This document shows positions 34,851-45,281 of a DNA stretch of 64,000 bases, piece after piece (within the stretch, counting starts at the first letter, position 1; each line of letters begins with the position of its first letter). The notes under the pieces were generated by a model. That model ran no database searches. It was not told where the DNA came from and worked only from the letters and a program-made list of their open reading frames with translations. The stretch comes from Microbacterium protaetiae. GTDB lineage: Bacteria > Actinomycetota > Actinomycetes > Actinomycetales > Microbacteriaceae. The stretch spans positions 2,480,001 to 2,544,000 of the forward strand of contig NZ_CP035494.1 of the NCBI RefSeq assembly GCF_004135285.1, read 5' to 3'. Made by a program: the position numbers and the translations under genes.

Positions 34851-35987
34851 ATGACCCTGCGAGTCGGAGTGGTGGGCGGCGGCCAGCTGGCCCGGATGAT
34901 GATCGCCCCGGCGGTCGAGATCGGCATTGAGCTGAGCGTGCTGGCCGAGCAGAAGGGGATGTCGGCCAAGCTCGCGGCATCCGCGGTCGGTGACTACCAC
35001 GACGAGCAGACCGTACTCGAGTTCGCGAAAAGCGTCGATGTCGTCACTTTCGACCACGAGCACGTGCCCCAACCCGTTTTGCGCGCACTCGTCGAGGCCG
35101 GTGTGGCAGTGCACCCCGGTCCCGACGCGCTGCAGTATGCGCAGGACAAGCTCGCCATGCGCGCAAAGCTCGACGAACTCGGGATGCCGCAGCCCGATTG
35201 GGCCGCGGTCTCAGACGCGCAAGGTCTCCAGGCCTTTCTCGACGACCATGGTGGACGCGCGGTCATCAAGACCCCGCGCGGCGGCTACGACGGCAAAGGC
35301 GTGCGTGTCGTCTCGTCGGGAACCGAGGCTGAGGACTGGTTCGCGGCGCTCGCCGAAGACGCTCGCGGGGGAGAGCTGCTGGTCGAAGAGCTCGTGGACT
35401 TTCGCCGCGAGCTCTCGCAGCAGGTCGCGCGGCGTCCGTCGGGTGAGGTGCGTGCGTACCCGGTCGTCGAAACCGTTCAGCGAGACGGCGTGTGCGCCGA
35501 GGTGATTGCGCCCGCACCGCACTTGAATGGCCGCCTCGCCGAGGTCGCCGAGCAAGTGGGCTCCGGCATCGCTGAAGGCCTGGGGGTGACGGGGATGCTG
35601 GCGGTCGAGCTGTTCGAGACCACCGATGACCGGATTCTTGTCAATGAGTTGGCGATGCGCCCGCACAATTCCGGGCACTGGTCGCAGGACGGCGCGGTGA
35701 CCAGCCAGTTCGAGCAGCACCTGCGTGCCGTGCTCGATCTGCCGCTGGGCGACCCCGCTCCTCGGCAGCACTGGGCGGTCATGGTGAACATCCTCGGCGG
35801 CCCCACCGAAGAGGGACTCGACGTGCGCTTCGCCGAGGTCATGGCGGAGCATCCGGATGTCAAGATCCATACGTATGGGAAGGATCCGCGGCCGGGCCGC
35901 AAGGTCGGACACGTCAATGCCGTGGGCGACGACCTCGACGATGTCGTCTACGACGCGCGAGCGGCGGCCGCGTTCTTCGCCGACTGA
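34851..35987 (+). CDS. purK: 5-(carboxyamino)imidazole ribonucleotide synthase
   Basis: A 378-residue ATP-grasp enzyme of purine synthesis. VGVVGGGQLARMM at the start; ATP-binding KTPRGGYDGKGVRVV; LLVEELVDFRRELSQQVAR; and NELAMRPHNSGHWSQDGA near the active site. It carboxylates AIR using bicarbonate and ATP, and PurE then isomerises the product. ATG 34851 is preceded by GGAAGGACG. Confidence 0.93.
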   Translation: MTLRVGVVGGGQLARMMIAPAVEIGIELSVLAEQKGMSAKLAASAVGDYHDEQTVLEFAKSVDVVTFDHEHVPQPVLRALVEAGVAVHPGPDALQYAQDKLAMRAKLDELGMPQPDWAAVSDAQGLQAFLDDHGGRAVIKTPRGGYDGKGVRVVSSGTEAEDWFAALAEDARGGELLVEELVDFRRELSQQVARRPSGEVRAYPVVETVQRDGVCAEVIAPAPHLNGRLAEVAEQVGSGIAEGLGVTGMLAVELFETTDDRILVNELAMRPHNSGHWSQDGAVTSQFEQHLRAVLDLPLGDPAPRQHWAVMVNILGGPTEEGLDVRFAEVMAEHPDVKIHTYGKDPRPGRKVGHVNAVGDDLDDVVYDARAAAAFFAD

Positions 35988-35991
35988 CGCA

Positions 35992-36558
35992 TCATTCGGC
36001 CGGTGATGCAGACGCCGGAGAGGCCAGGAGGGGCTTCAGGCCCGCCGCCAACAGATACATGCGGTCGTCGAGACGGTTGATGTCTGCTTTCAGCTCGGTG
36101 CGCAGCTCGGCGATGTCGGTCTTGAGTTCGGTGCGTAGCTCGGCGATGTCGGTTTTTAGTTCGGTGCGCGTGCTGTGAAGTTCGTCGCGTACGCCGGCGA
36201 TGTCGGTTTTCAGTTCGGTGCGCGTGTCGTGAAGTTCGGTGCGTAGCTCGGCGATGTCGGTTTTCAGTTCGGTGCGCGTGTTGTGAAGTTCGTCGCGTAC
36301 GCCGGCGATGTCGGTCTTGAGCTCGGTGCGCGTGTTGTGAAGTTCGTCGCGTACGCCGGCGATGTCGGTCTTGAGCTCGGTGCGCGTGCTGTGAAGTTCG
36401 TCGCGTACGCCGGCGATGTCGTTCTTGAGATCGGTGCGTACGCCGGCGATGTCGTTCTTGAGGTCGGTGCGCCACGAGCGCATCGACGCATAGAAGGCCA
36501 CCGCGACTGCCAGCAGGCTGCCGAGGGAAACCCATGTGTCGAGCGACAAAGCGATCAC
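35992..36558 (-). CDS. Membrane-anchored coiled-coil repeat protein
   Basis: A 188-residue protein. One N-terminal membrane helix (about 5-24, SLDTWVSLGSLLAVAVAFYAS) is followed by about 140 residues of repeats built from an 11-residue unit (TDLKNDIAGVR, TELKTDIAELR) and an 18-residue unit (DELHSTRTELKTDIAGVR). This reads as a long, probably trimeric coiled coil of hendecads and heptads, ending in LDDRMYLLAAGLKPLL. The start is GTG 36558 behind GGAGG; TTG 36549 is possible. The DNA repeats are near-identical, so copy number probably varies. It lies on the opposite strand between purK and purE. Confidence 0.7.
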   Translation of the reverse strand: MIALSLDTWVSLGSLLAVAVAFYASMRSWRTDLKNDIAGVRTDLKNDIAGVRDELHSTRTELKTDIAGVRDELHNTRTELKTDIAGVRDELHNTRTELKTDIAELRTELHDTRTELKTDIAGVRDELHSTRTELKTDIAELRTELKTDIAELRTELKADINRLDDRMYLLAAGLKPLLASPASASPAE

Positions 36559-36653
36559 CCCTCCAGTGTGCGACGAAAACGGATGCTGTGCCACCACGGT
36601 ATGGCGCGCGACAGATCGCGCGTGCCACCGGCATCCAATCTGTGGACAACCCG

Positions 36654-36659
36654 TACAAT
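36654..36659 (+). promoter_or_regulatory. Possible -10 element upstream of purE
   Basis: TACAAT about 90 bp before the purE start, in a less GC-rich stretch (TGTGGACAACCCGTACAATT). No good -35 at the right distance. Confidence 0.35.
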
Positions 36660-36750
36660 TCCGTCTTCGAGCCCCCTTGTGCAGGAGGCGTCGCCGATTT
36701 CCCCCGCGCCGTTGCGGGGATCTTCCAGGCAGTCGCCCTAGCCTTGACGC

Positions 36751-37266
36751 GTGACCCAGCCGCTGCATTCCTCGTCGTCGCCTTTGGTCGGAGTCGTGAT
36801 GGGCTCCGATTCCGACTGGCGTGTGATGAGCGACGCCTCACAGATTCTCACCGACTTCGGGATTGCACACGAGGTCGAGGTGGTCTCGGCGCACCGCACT
36901 CCCGACAAGCTCGTGCGATACGGGCGCGAAGCGCGTGAGCGCGGTCTGCAGGTGATCATCGCCGGCGCTGGAGGCGCGGCGCACCTGCCGGGCATGCTGG
37001 CCTCGGTGACCGCGCTGCCGGTCATCGGCGTGCCGGTACCGCTGGCCACCCTCGACGGCATGGATTCGCTGCTGAGCATCGTGCAGATGCCCGCCGGCAT
37101 TCCGGTGGCGACCGTGTCGATCGGCGGGGCGAAGAACGCCGGCCTGTTGGCCGCTCGCATCCTGGGGACATCCGACCCCGCCGTCGCCGACCGCGTCGAG
37201 GCGTACGCCCGCGACCTCGAAGCCCAGGTCGAGCAGAAGAACCGGCGGTTGAAGGAGTCACTGTGA
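36751..37266 (+). CDS. purE: N5-carboxyaminoimidazole ribonucleotide mutase
   Basis: A 171-residue class I Pur[15 protein letters not shown] at the start, [11 protein letters not shown] with the catalytic His, and [17 protein letters not shown]...[26 protein letters not shown]. It converts N5-CAIR, made by PurK, to CAIR. The GTG at 36751 is the only start giving the usual length. Its stop overlaps the LCP gene start (GTGA). Confidence 0.93.
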   Translation: MTQPLHSSSSPLVGVVMGSDSDWRVMSDASQILTDFGIAHEVEVVSAHRTPDKLVRYGREARERGLQVIIAGAGGAAHLPGMLASVTALPVIGVPVPLATLDGMDSLLSIVQMPAGIPVATVSIGGAKNAGLLAARILGTSDPAVADRVEAYARDLEAQVEQKNRRLKESL

Positions 37267-38720
37267 CGGCCGTCGCGTCGGGCGCGCACGTCGTCGAGGA
37301 ACGCCCGCTCAGACACCCCGACACCGCGTCGGAGCGCTTCATGACCCGGCGCGGGTGGTGGCTGGTCGTCTGCAACTTTCTCATCCCCGGCTCGGCGCAG
37401 GCACTGGCCGGCAACCGGCGGCTGGCCAAGATCGGGCTCGGCGCGACCCTGGTGATGTGGGTGCTGGTGATCATCGGGATCGTCAGCGCTCTGCTGTGGC
37501 GCACCACCCTCTTGAAAGTCGTACTCGCCGATTTCTCGTTCTTCGGTCTGTTCCGGATCAGCTCACCCGTGCTCCTGCTGATCGGCCTGGCCCTTTTCGC
37601 GTATCTCGTGCTGTGGGTCGTGCTCACCGTCGACACACTCCGCCTCGTGCGTCTGATCAAGACCGGCCCCACGGCGCGCTTCGGCATCGCCTTGCTTTCT
37701 ATCGTGCTGCTCGTGCTCTCGGGAACGTTTACGGCCGGAGCCGCCTCACGGGTCTTCTCCCTGCACGGCGGTCTTGCCAGCATCTTCCAGGCCTCGGCGC
37801 CGATGGCCAAGCCGTCAGACGGCTACTACAACATTCTTCTCCTGGGCGCCGACAGCGGCAGCGGCCGCGATTCCATGCGCTTCGACTCGATCTCGGTGGT
37901 CTCGGTCAACGCCGACACCGGACAAGTGACCATCACCGGCATTCCGCGCGACCTCGAGGGGTTCCCGTTCTCGGCAGACAGCCCGATGCGCCAGTTCTAT
38001 CCCGATCTGCACACCGGCCACGGCGACCCGACCTGCGGGTGGACGGCCGCGATCAACCAGCTCAACACCGAGCTCGAGGTCTGCCGCGACGGCAACGCGA
38101 TCTATCCCGACGCCGAGAAGAACGGCTCGACTCCGGGTGTGGAGGCCACGAAGGATGCCGCAGAGGGCCTGCTGGGAATCGACATTCCGTACTACGCGTT
38201 CATTGACATGGCCGGCTTCGCCGATCTCGTCGACGCGCTGGGCGGCGTCGACATCACCGTAACCGAGCGGCTGCCCGAGGGGGGCGGCCCGAAATACGAG
38301 GGGCAGCCCACCGACGAATGGGCCACCGGCTGGATCGAGAAGGGCAAGCAGCACATGGACGGCAACACCGCCCAGTGGTACGCCCGCTCGCGCAAGACCA
38401 CCAGCGACTGGGACCGCATGAAGCGGCAGCGACAGCTGCAGGAGGCGATCCTCAAGCAGTTCACCCCGGTGACAGTGCTCAGCCGGTTCCAAGAGATCAT
38501 GTCTGCGGGCGAGCACCTGGTCAAAACCGACATCCCGAAGTCGATGCTGTCGGGATTCGCCGATCTGGCGATCAAGGCCAAGGAACACAAGATCACCACG
38601 ATCGAGCTGACACCCCAAGAGAACAACATCGACCAGACCTCGCCTGATATCGACGCCGTGCACGCTCTTGTGCACGATGCCCTGCATCCGGCCAGCGAAT
38701 CGCCGTCACCGAAGGGCTGA
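37263..38720 (+). CDS. LytR-CpsA-Psr (LCP) family glycopolymer ligase
   Basis: A 485-residue protein with three or four N-terminal membrane helices (about 35-160) and an extracellular LCP domain (about 185-420): [48 protein letters not shown], and [27 protein letters not shown] proteins move polymers from lipid carriers onto peptidoglycan, and the arginines in these motifs bind the pyrophosphate. GTG start overlaps purE. It probably attaches the glycopolymer made by the genes that follow. Confidence 0.9.
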   Translation: MTAVASGAHVVEERPLRHPDTASERFMTRRGWWLVVCNFLIPGSAQALAGNRRLAKIGLGATLVMWVLVIIGIVSALLWRTTLLKVVLADFSFFGLFRISSPVLLLIGLALFAYLVLWVVLTVDTLRLVRLIKTGPTARFGIALLSIVLLVLSGTFTAGAASRVFSLHGGLASIFQASAPMAKPSDGYYNILLLGADSGSGRDSMRFDSISVVSVNADTGQVTITGIPRDLEGFPFSADSPMRQFYPDLHTGHGDPTCGWTAAINQLNTELEVCRDGNAIYPDAEKNGSTPGVEATKDAAEGLLGIDIPYYAFIDMAGFADLVDALGGVDITVTERLPEGGGPKYEGQPTDEWATGWIEKGKQHMDGNTAQWYARSRKTTSDWDRMKRQRQLQEAILKQFTPVTVLSRFQEIMSAGEHLVKTDIPKSMLSGFADLAIKAKEHKITTIELTPQENNIDQTSPDIDAVHALVHDALHPASESPSPKG

Positions 38721-38722
38721 CG

Positions 38723-39841
38723 ATGAGCGTGCTGCTGCGGGTTGTGCTCGACCAGCTGATCACCGAGACCGATCCTGATCTGGCCGTCGCTTCGGCAGAG
38801 CTGGCGCGGGCCCTCGTGCAGACGGCGCCCTCGGGATGCGATGTCGGCGCGATAGTGCCGACCGGCCGGGAACTCGACATCGCCGGACTCAGCGAAGTGC
38901 GGCGCCTCGGGATGGGGCGGCGCGAGCTGGCCGCGGCGTGGCAGCTGGGGGTGACCGCGGGGGTGGGCGGTGGGCTCATCCACTCGCCGACGCTGCTGGC
39001 GCCGCTCACCCGGCACGACCGCGTCAACGAGCACGACCAGACCGTCGTCACCCTCTGGGATCTGCTGCCCTGGCAGCATCCCGAAGAGCTCTCGCGTTCG
39101 GCGCTCGCATGGCACAAGGGGATGCTGCGACGCGCCCGCAAGCACGCCGACGCTATCGTGGTGCCCACCCACGCGATGGTGGATCGCCTCGAAGAGCTTG
39201 CCGGTCTCGGTTCACGCACCCGCGTGATCGCGGGGGCTGCAGCGACCGGGTTCGCGGTGCCGACCGATTCGGTCGGCCGCCGCCGCACGCTGGCCGTCCC
39301 CGAAGCCGTCATCGCCCTCGTCGGTGACGCGAGCCCGTCGGCCGCGCTGTCCACGGGCTTTTCCGCCATCGCCGCCTCGGGCACCGACCTGCCGGTTGTT
39401 GTTCTCGACGCGCAGCAGGGGCAGGAACCCGCGATCGTCGACCTGGCCGAGGCATCCGGAATCTCCGGCACCCGCGTGCGGGTGCGGCCCGAGGCAGACA
39501 GCGCCGATCGGGCGGCGATCCTCGACGCGAGCGTGCTGCTGGTGGCTCCGAGCCGCCGTGCCGCATTCCCCTGGCGGGTGCTCGAGGCCATGAAGCTCAG
39601 TGTGCCGGTGATCGCAGTGGCCTCGCCCGATCACCGCGAAGTGATCGTCGACGGGGGAGCGGTCGTCGGCGACCCCCAAGACGGCGAAGAGGATGCCGCG
39701 GCCCTGGGCGAGGCGATTGCACAGGCGCTGGGCTCAGGCCGCAGCCTTGACCGCCTGGGCGTGCTCGCCGGTGACCGTGGGCGCGCCTTCTCGTGGCACG
39801 AGGCCGCCGACCGCGTCTGGCAGCTGCACGCCGACCTCTGA
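38723..39841 (+). CDS. Glycosyltransferase (GT4-like)
   Basis: A 372-residue cytosolic protein with a two-domain GT-B layout: VNEHDQTVVTLWDLLPWQHPE and an ADAIVVPTHAMVDRL segment in the first half, and a C-terminal half with LVAPSRRAAFPWRVLEAMKLSVPVIAVASPDHREVI in place of the classic EPFGLxxxEAM. It starts 2 bp after the LCP gene, so the two are an operon. Donor and acceptor unknown. Confidence 0.75.
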   Translation: MSVLLRVVLDQLITETDPDLAVASAELARALVQTAPSGCDVGAIVPTGRELDIAGLSEVRRLGMGRRELAAAWQLGVTAGVGGGLIHSPTLLAPLTRHDRVNEHDQTVVTLWDLLPWQHPEELSRSALAWHKGMLRRARKHADAIVVPTHAMVDRLEELAGLGSRTRVIAGAAATGFAVPTDSVGRRRTLAVPEAVIALVGDASPSAALSTGFSAIAASGTDLPVVVLDAQQGQEPAIVDLAEASGISGTRVRVRPEADSADRAAILDASVLLVAPSRRAAFPWRVLEAMKLSVPVIAVASPDHREVIVDGGAVVGDPQDGEEDAAALGEAIAQALGSGRSLDRLGVLAGDRGRAFSWHEAADRVWQLHADL

Positions 39842-39856
39842 CCGACCCTGGCCCTC

Positions 39857-40004
39857 CGCTCGTTGAGCGAGCGCAGCGAGTCGAAACGCTCTCGCGCACG
39901 TGTCGAAACGCTCTCGCGCACGAGTCGAAACGCTCTCGCGCACGTGTCGCAACGCTCTTGCGCACGTGTCGACTCGGTTGCTGCGCTCCCTCGCCCAACG
40001 AGCG
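39857..40004. repeat. 22-bp tandem repeats inside a long inverted repeat
   Basis: Four units of TCGAAACGCTCTCGCGCACGTG start at 39881, 39903, 39925 and 39947. They are bracketed by an imperfect inverted repeat: CGCTCGTTGAGCGAGCGCAG on the left and its complement around CTGCGCTCCCTCGCCCAACG on the right. The left arm GTTGAGCGAGCGCAGCGAGTCGAAACG-type sequence is a common extragenic palindrome in actinobacteria (quoted here only as a type). Confidence 0.82.
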
Positions 40005-40126
40005 GATGGGAGGTGAGCGGAAACCCCAGATGTGTGATAAATGAGAGCCCCCTGCATTCGGCGTGTCGTGCCATCTGATTTCTGTGCGGGGTGGTAATCA
40101 CTCGTCACATCCGCCACAATGTTCAC

Positions 40127-42103
40127 ATGTTTGCACGTCGAGGGGTCCTTCTGTCTGCGCGCTGGCTGGCGCTGGTGGTCTCGGCGTTGGTGGCTGTGGC
40201 GGTGCTGGCGTTGGTCGCGCCGTCGACGAAGGCCGAAGCGGCAGAGCTGCCGGGCACGATCCTCGACGGGGGCTACATCATCTCCGATGCCGAGTTCTAT
40301 GACTCCGGCGCGATGACCGAGAAGCAGATCGAGACGTTCCTCGACGGCAAGGTGTCATCGTGCAAGTCGGGTTACACGTGTTTGAAGGACTACAAGGGCG
40401 ACATCGCCAAGCGCGCCGCCGACACCTACTGCAAGGCCGTCGCCGCCGAAAAGGGCGTATCGTCGGCCCGCATCATCTACCAGGCAGCGAAGGCGTGCGG
40501 AATCAACCCGAAGGTGCTGATCGTCATGCTCCAGAAGGAGCAGGGCCTGGTCACGATGAACAACCCCGATTCGACGCGCTATGCGCGGGCGCTGGGGTTC
40601 TCGTGCCCCGACACTCCGCAGGGATGTGACCCGAAGTTCGCCGGATTCTCCACACAGGTGGTGCTCGGAGCGCGGCAGATGCAGATCTACACGAAGTACC
40701 CGAGTTCGTTCTCGTACCGTGCCGGGCAGTACAACACGATCAAGTGGGCGCCCTCGTCGTCGTGCGGCACCTCGAAGGTCTTCATCAAGAACCAGGCGAC
40801 GGCCAACCTTTACAACTACACGCCGTACCGGCCCAATATCGCGGCGTTGGCCGCCGGCTGGGGCACCGGCGACGCCTGCTCGACGTACGGCAACCGCAAC
40901 TTCTACAACTACTACGTGTCGTGGTTCGCACCCGGCGCGTCCACGTCGAAGGGGGCGCCGGCCCAGGTGTCCGCGTGCACGAACCCTGCGACGGCGGATG
41001 TCTCGACCCGGTCGGGATCGGCCACGGTGAACGTGCTGGAGCTCAACGCACGCACCGCGCCCACGACGCTGTGCGGCAGCGGCATCCACACACTCAAGAA
41101 GGGCGACAAGGTCACCGTCACCGGTGTGTATGGGGCGTGGACGCATATCACGGTCGGCAGCACGAAGCTCTGGGTCGTGAGTTCGTACCTGACCACCGGT
41201 TCTGCATCGTCGGGCCCGGCCCCGGCGGTGACCGGATGCGCCCAGCCCGCGAAGGTGACCTCGGCGTCGGGCACCGCAGTGGTGACGGTGGGTCTGCTGA
41301 ACGCCCGTACCGCCCCGTCGACCGACTGCGCCACCGGCGTGCAGACGATCAAGCAGGGCCAGAAGTACACCCGCACCGGAACCTACGGCGCATGGTGGCG
41401 GCTGAAGGTCGGCACCACGACGCTGTGGGCGCACAGTGACTACCTCGCCCTCGAGCAAGAGGCGACCACCCCGTCGAAGCCGTTGACTCCGACCACGCAG
41501 ACGGCCAAGACCACGGCCGCGCTCAACCTGCGCGCAAGTGCCAGCCTGTCGGCAAAGGTGCTCACCGTCATTCCCAAGGGCAAGTCGGTCACCGTCAAGA
41601 AGACCAGCGGCAACTGGAGCCAGGTCACGTACAGTTCGACGACAGGTTGGGTCGCCAATGCCTACCTGAGCGGCTTCAAGACCTCGGTGCCCACAGCGTC
41701 CAAGCCCAGCACGGGCACGACGACGAGCAAGACGGCCACGGTGAAGGTGGCACTGAACCTGCGCTCGAGCAACAGCCTGAGCGCCAAGGTGATCACGGTG
41801 CTGCCGCGGGGCGCGAAGGTCACCGTCACCAAGACCAGCGGAAGCTGGAGCCACGTGACGTACGGCTCGAAGAGCGGGTGGGTGTACAACGACTATCTGT
41901 CGACATCGTCGGCGGCGGCATCCACCACCATGAAGAAGACGACAGCGCCCCTGAACCTGCGTTCCAGCGGCAGCCTGTCGGCCAAGGTGCTCACGGTGAT
42001 CCCCAAGGGCAAGGCTGTGACGGTCAAGAAGACGAGCGGCAGCTGGAGTCAGGTGACGTACGGCTCGAAGTCGGGGTGGGTCGCGAATCAGTACCTGAAG
42101 TGA
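40127..42103 (+). CDS. Secreted SH3-repeat protein, possibly wall-active
   Basis: A 658-residue exported protein. A signal peptide (1 to about 37, ending STKAEA) leads to a Cys-rich domain (about 40-285) with AKACGINPKVLIVMLQKEQGLV, which resembles lytic-transglycosylase helices and may supply a catalytic Glu. Then come five SH3b modules: two longer, Cys-paired ones (about 290-450) and three short ones (about 470-655) sharing ALNLRxSxSLSAKVLTVxPKG...SGWVxNxYL. SH3b repeats bind cell wall. The start ATG 40127 gives the signal peptide. Enzymatic activity is unproven. Confidence 0.75.
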   Translation: MFARRGVLLSARWLALVVSALVAVAVLALVAPSTKAEAAELPGTILDGGYIISDAEFYDSGAMTEKQIETFLDGKVSSCKSGYTCLKDYKGDIAKRAADTYCKAVAAEKGVSSARIIYQAAKACGINPKVLIVMLQKEQGLVTMNNPDSTRYARALGFSCPDTPQGCDPKFAGFSTQVVLGARQMQIYTKYPSSFSYRAGQYNTIKWAPSSSCGTSKVFIKNQATANLYNYTPYRPNIAALAAGWGTGDACSTYGNRNFYNYYVSWFAPGASTSKGAPAQVSACTNPATADVSTRSGSATVNVLELNARTAPTTLCGSGIHTLKKGDKVTVTGVYGAWTHITVGSTKLWVVSSYLTTGSASSGPAPAVTGCAQPAKVTSASGTAVVTVGLLNARTAPSTDCATGVQTIKQGQKYTRTGTYGAWWRLKVGTTTLWAHSDYLALEQEATTPSKPLTPTTQTAKTTAALNLRASASLSAKVLTVIPKGKSVTVKKTSGNWSQVTYSSTTGWVANAYLSGFKTSVPTASKPSTGTTTSKTATVKVALNLRSSNSLSAKVITVLPRGAKVTVTKTSGSWSHVTYGSKSGWVYNDYLSTSSAAASTTMKKTTAPLNLRSSGSLSAKVLTVIPKGKAVTVKKTSGSWSQVTYGSKSGWVANQYLK

Positions 42104-42204
42104 CGGGATGCCGCGGCTCCGTCGCAGCCGGTTCTCAGACGCCATTCCAGTAGGATGGCGGATGGCCCGGATGCGGATGCGCGCGGCCGCTAGGACAACT
42201 ACCC

Positions 42205-43080
42205 GTGACAATCACTTTCGATAAGAACGACTTCAACACGCCCGGCACAGGCCGCGGACTCCTCGACGTCTTCAAGTATCGGTACCTGCTGCGAGTGCTC
42301 ATCTCCAAGAGCAGCTCGCTGCGCTATCGCAACTCGGTGCTGGGCTGGTTCTGGTCGTACGTGCGGCCCACCGTGCAGTTCCTCGTCTATTACCTCGTGA
42401 TGGGGCGCATCGTCGGGCTGCATGGCAGGGTCGAGGACTACCCGATCTACCTGTTCTCGGGCCTTGTCATCGTGAACCTGTTCAACGATGCGATGGGCGC
42501 CACCACCCGTTCGATCGTCTCGAACGGTGCGCTCGTGCGAAAGATCTACTTGCCGCGTGAGCTGTTCCCGATCGCGGCCGTGGTGGGCTCGTTTGTGCAC
42601 TTTCTGCCGCAGATGGCAGTGCTTATGTTCGTCTGCGTGCTGTTCGGCTGGCTGCCGAGCCTCACGTCGGTGGGTCTGATGCTTGCCGGCCTTCTTCTGG
42701 TGACGACGTTCGTTCTCGGCGTCGGGCTGCTCTTGTCTGCCATCAACGTGAGGTTCCGCGACGCGCAGAACTTCATCGAGATCATCCGCACCATCGCCAC
42801 CTGGTCGTCGCCGATCATGTACACGTGGGTGATGGTGTACCAACACACCACGAACCATCGTTGGATCTTCGACATCTACATGAGCAACCCGATCACCGTC
42901 GCCGTCGAACTCTTCCACAACGCCTTCTGGGCCCCGCTCGTTCCCGAGAGCTCGCGCCTGGGTTGGGCGCCCGGCTTCGAGTGGCACGTGCTCTCGGCCG
43001 TGGGCATCATCATCGTGGTCACGTTCATCGGCCAGTTCGTCTTCCGGCGTTTCGAGCGCACGTTCGCCCAGGATCTGTAA
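42205..43080 (+). CDS. wzm: ABC transporter permease for polysaccharide export (Wzm/TagG type)
   Basis: A 291-residue ABC-2 permease with six membrane helices: RYLLRVLISKSSSLRYRNSVLGWFWSYVRPTVQFLVYYLVMG at the N-terminus, then the RKIYLPRELFPIAAVVGSFVHF coupling helix. With the next gene it exports a lipid-linked polysaccharide. The GTG start has AGGAC upstream; TAGGAT at 42151-42156 could be its -10. The last codon and stop overlap wzt (TAATG). Confidence 0.9.
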   Translation: MTITFDKNDFNTPGTGRGLLDVFKYRYLLRVLISKSSSLRYRNSVLGWFWSYVRPTVQFLVYYLVMGRIVGLHGRVEDYPIYLFSGLVIVNLFNDAMGATTRSIVSNGALVRKIYLPRELFPIAAVVGSFVHFLPQMAVLMFVCVLFGWLPSLTSVGLMLAGLLLVTTFVLGVGLLLSAINVRFRDAQNFIEIIRTIATWSSPIMYTWVMVYQHTTNHRWIFDIYMSNPITVAVELFHNAFWAPLVPESSRLGWAPGFEWHVLSAVGIIIVVTFIGQFVFRRFERTFAQDL

Positions 43081-43871
43081 TGGCAACGAACACCTCGAAC
43101 ATCGCCGTGCGCACATCACGCGAACAGAAGCCCGCTATCGTTCTCGACAACGTGTCGAAGTGGTTCAACAAGCGCTCGACGCGCTCCTTCAAAGACGCCT
43201 TCATCAACTGGATTAAGCGCCGGCCCCTTCGCTCTCAGCAGTTCCAGGCGCTCAAGAACGTGACTTTCACGATCAACGAGGGCGAATCCGTGGCAGTCAT
43301 GGGTATGAACGGCTCGGGCAAGTCCACGACACTGAAGCTCGTCTCGGGTGTCCTTCGCCCCGACGAAGGCGAGGTGCTCACGCGCGGGCGCGTCGCTGGG
43401 CTCATCGAGGTCGGCGCGGGATTCCACCCCGATCTGACCGGGCGCGAGAACGTCTTCCTCAACGCCGCCATTCTGGGCATGAGCGAGAAGGAGACCAAGG
43501 CGCGCTTCGATGAGATCGTCGCGTTCAGCGAGATCGGTGACTTCATCGATCAAGAGGTCAAGCACTACTCGTCGGGCATGTTCATGCGCCTGGCGTTCAG
43601 CGTGGCCATCCACATCGAACTCGACGTGCTGCTGGTCGATGAGGTGCTCTCGGTCGGTGACGCACCGTTCCGAGAGAAGTGCAACGCCAAGCTCAAAGAG
43701 ATGGCAGGCAGCGGCGTCACCATGATGATCGTGAGTCACAGCGCCGGCCAGGTCAAAGAACTGTGCCGGCGCGGCATCGTCATTCGCAAGGGCGAGGTCA
43801 TCTTCGACGGCGGCATCGACGATGCGCTTGCGGTACTCGAAGGCCGAGACCCGGCCGCCTCGGCAGGCTGA
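43080..43871 (+). CDS. wzt: ABC transporter ATP-binding protein for polysaccharide export (Wzt/TagH type)
   Basis: A 263-residue ATPase. Walker A GMNGSGKST, signature HYSSGMFMRLAFSVA, Walker B VLLVDEVLSVGD, and the switch His in MIVSHS. It is preceded by the family insertion RRPLRSQQFQALKNVTFTI. It lacks the long C-terminal carbohydrate-binding domain of some Wzt proteins. It pairs with the overlapping permease. Confidence 0.92.
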   Translation: MATNTSNIAVRTSREQKPAIVLDNVSKWFNKRSTRSFKDAFINWIKRRPLRSQQFQALKNVTFTINEGESVAVMGMNGSGKSTTLKLVSGVLRPDEGEVLTRGRVAGLIEVGAGFHPDLTGRENVFLNAAILGMSEKETKARFDEIVAFSEIGDFIDQEVKHYSSGMFMRLAFSVAIHIELDVLLVDEVLSVGDAPFREKCNAKLKEMAGSGVTMMIVSHSAGQVKELCRRGIVIRKGEVIFDGGIDDALAVLEGRDPAASAG

Positions 43872-43875
43872 CCGC

Positions 43876-45281
43876 TCAGCTCACGTAGTCGGCCAGCGAA
43901 TCCGCGGCGTCGGTTGGAGTGAACCCGGTGTCGCTGATCTTGCCGAGATCGAGAACGCTGTTGCGTGGCCGCGGCGCGACCGGCCCGTCAGCGGCCGCGA
44001 AGTAGTCATCCGTCGACACGCCGGTCACGCGCGCGGGGTCATACCCGGTCAGTTCGAACACGCGTCGCGCGACATCCGCCCAGGTGGTCGGTTCACCGGC
44101 GCCGGTGACGTTGTACACACCGTGAGGCGCTTGAGTACTGAGCAGATGATGGATGCCGCGGGCCAGGTCAGAGGTGAAAGTGAGGCGTCCGGTCTGATCG
44201 TCGACGACCTTCGGATCGATACCGCGTTCGGCCAGCGACGCCATGGTGCGCACGAAGTTCTTGCCCTCGCCGATCACCCACGAGGTGCGCACGATGTAGT
44301 GGCGCGGTACCGTCGCCACGATCGCGTCGCCGGCGGCCTTGGTCTGGCCGTAGACGCCGAGCGGGCAGAGCGCGTCTTGCTCGGTATAGGGCCGTGAGCC
44401 GGTGCCGTCGAAGACGTAGTCGCTGGAGACATGCACGAGAGTGAGTCCGTGCGCAGCCGCCAGGCGCGCGAGCGCGCCGACAGCGGTGACGTTGGCTGCC
44501 CAGGCATTCCGGCGTCCCTCGGGTGTCTCCGCGGCGTCGACCGCGGTGTATGCGGCGGCGTTGATGACAGTGTCATAGTCGCGCCAGCGGCGGGCCGTCA
44601 CAAGGTCGGGCGCGGTGAGGTCGAGGTCGGCGCGGGTCGCATACTCGACGTGCGCGGCATCCCCGAATTCCGCGCGCAGCGCGCGGCCCAGCTGCCCGTT
44701 CGCGCCCAGCACGAGGGTCTTGCGCGGTGCGACCGGAGTGACGTCTGCGAGTCGCGGGTGCGCGGCATCCTTCGCCGACAGCTCGGCCCGATCGAGCGGA
44801 ATCGGCCACGCGATGGCGGCGGTCTCGTCGGCGAGATTCAAGAACGTGTACGACGCGTCGGGTGACCAGTGGTCGTTGACGAGATAGGTGTAGGCGGTGT
44901 CGGGCTCGAGCGTCTGGTAGGCATTGCCGACCCCGCGCGGCACGAAGATGGCCCGCGACGGATCGATCTCACACGTGTAGACCGCGCCGAACGTGGGGCC
45001 CTCGCGCAGGTCGACCCAGGCGCCGAAGATGCGGCCGGTGGCCACCGACACCCACTTGTCCCAGGGTTCGGCGTGGATGCCGCGGGTCGTGCCAACCGCG
45101 TCGTTGAACGAGATGTTGTTCTGCACCGGGCCGAAGTCTTCCAGACCCGCGGCGGTCATCTTCTCGCGCTGCCAGTTCTCTTTGAACCAGCCGCGGTTGT
45201 CGCCGTGCACCGGCAGATCCCAGACCACGAGCCCGGGGATCGAGGTGGAAGTCGGTTGCAGGGGCTTGCCGTAGTCGGTCA

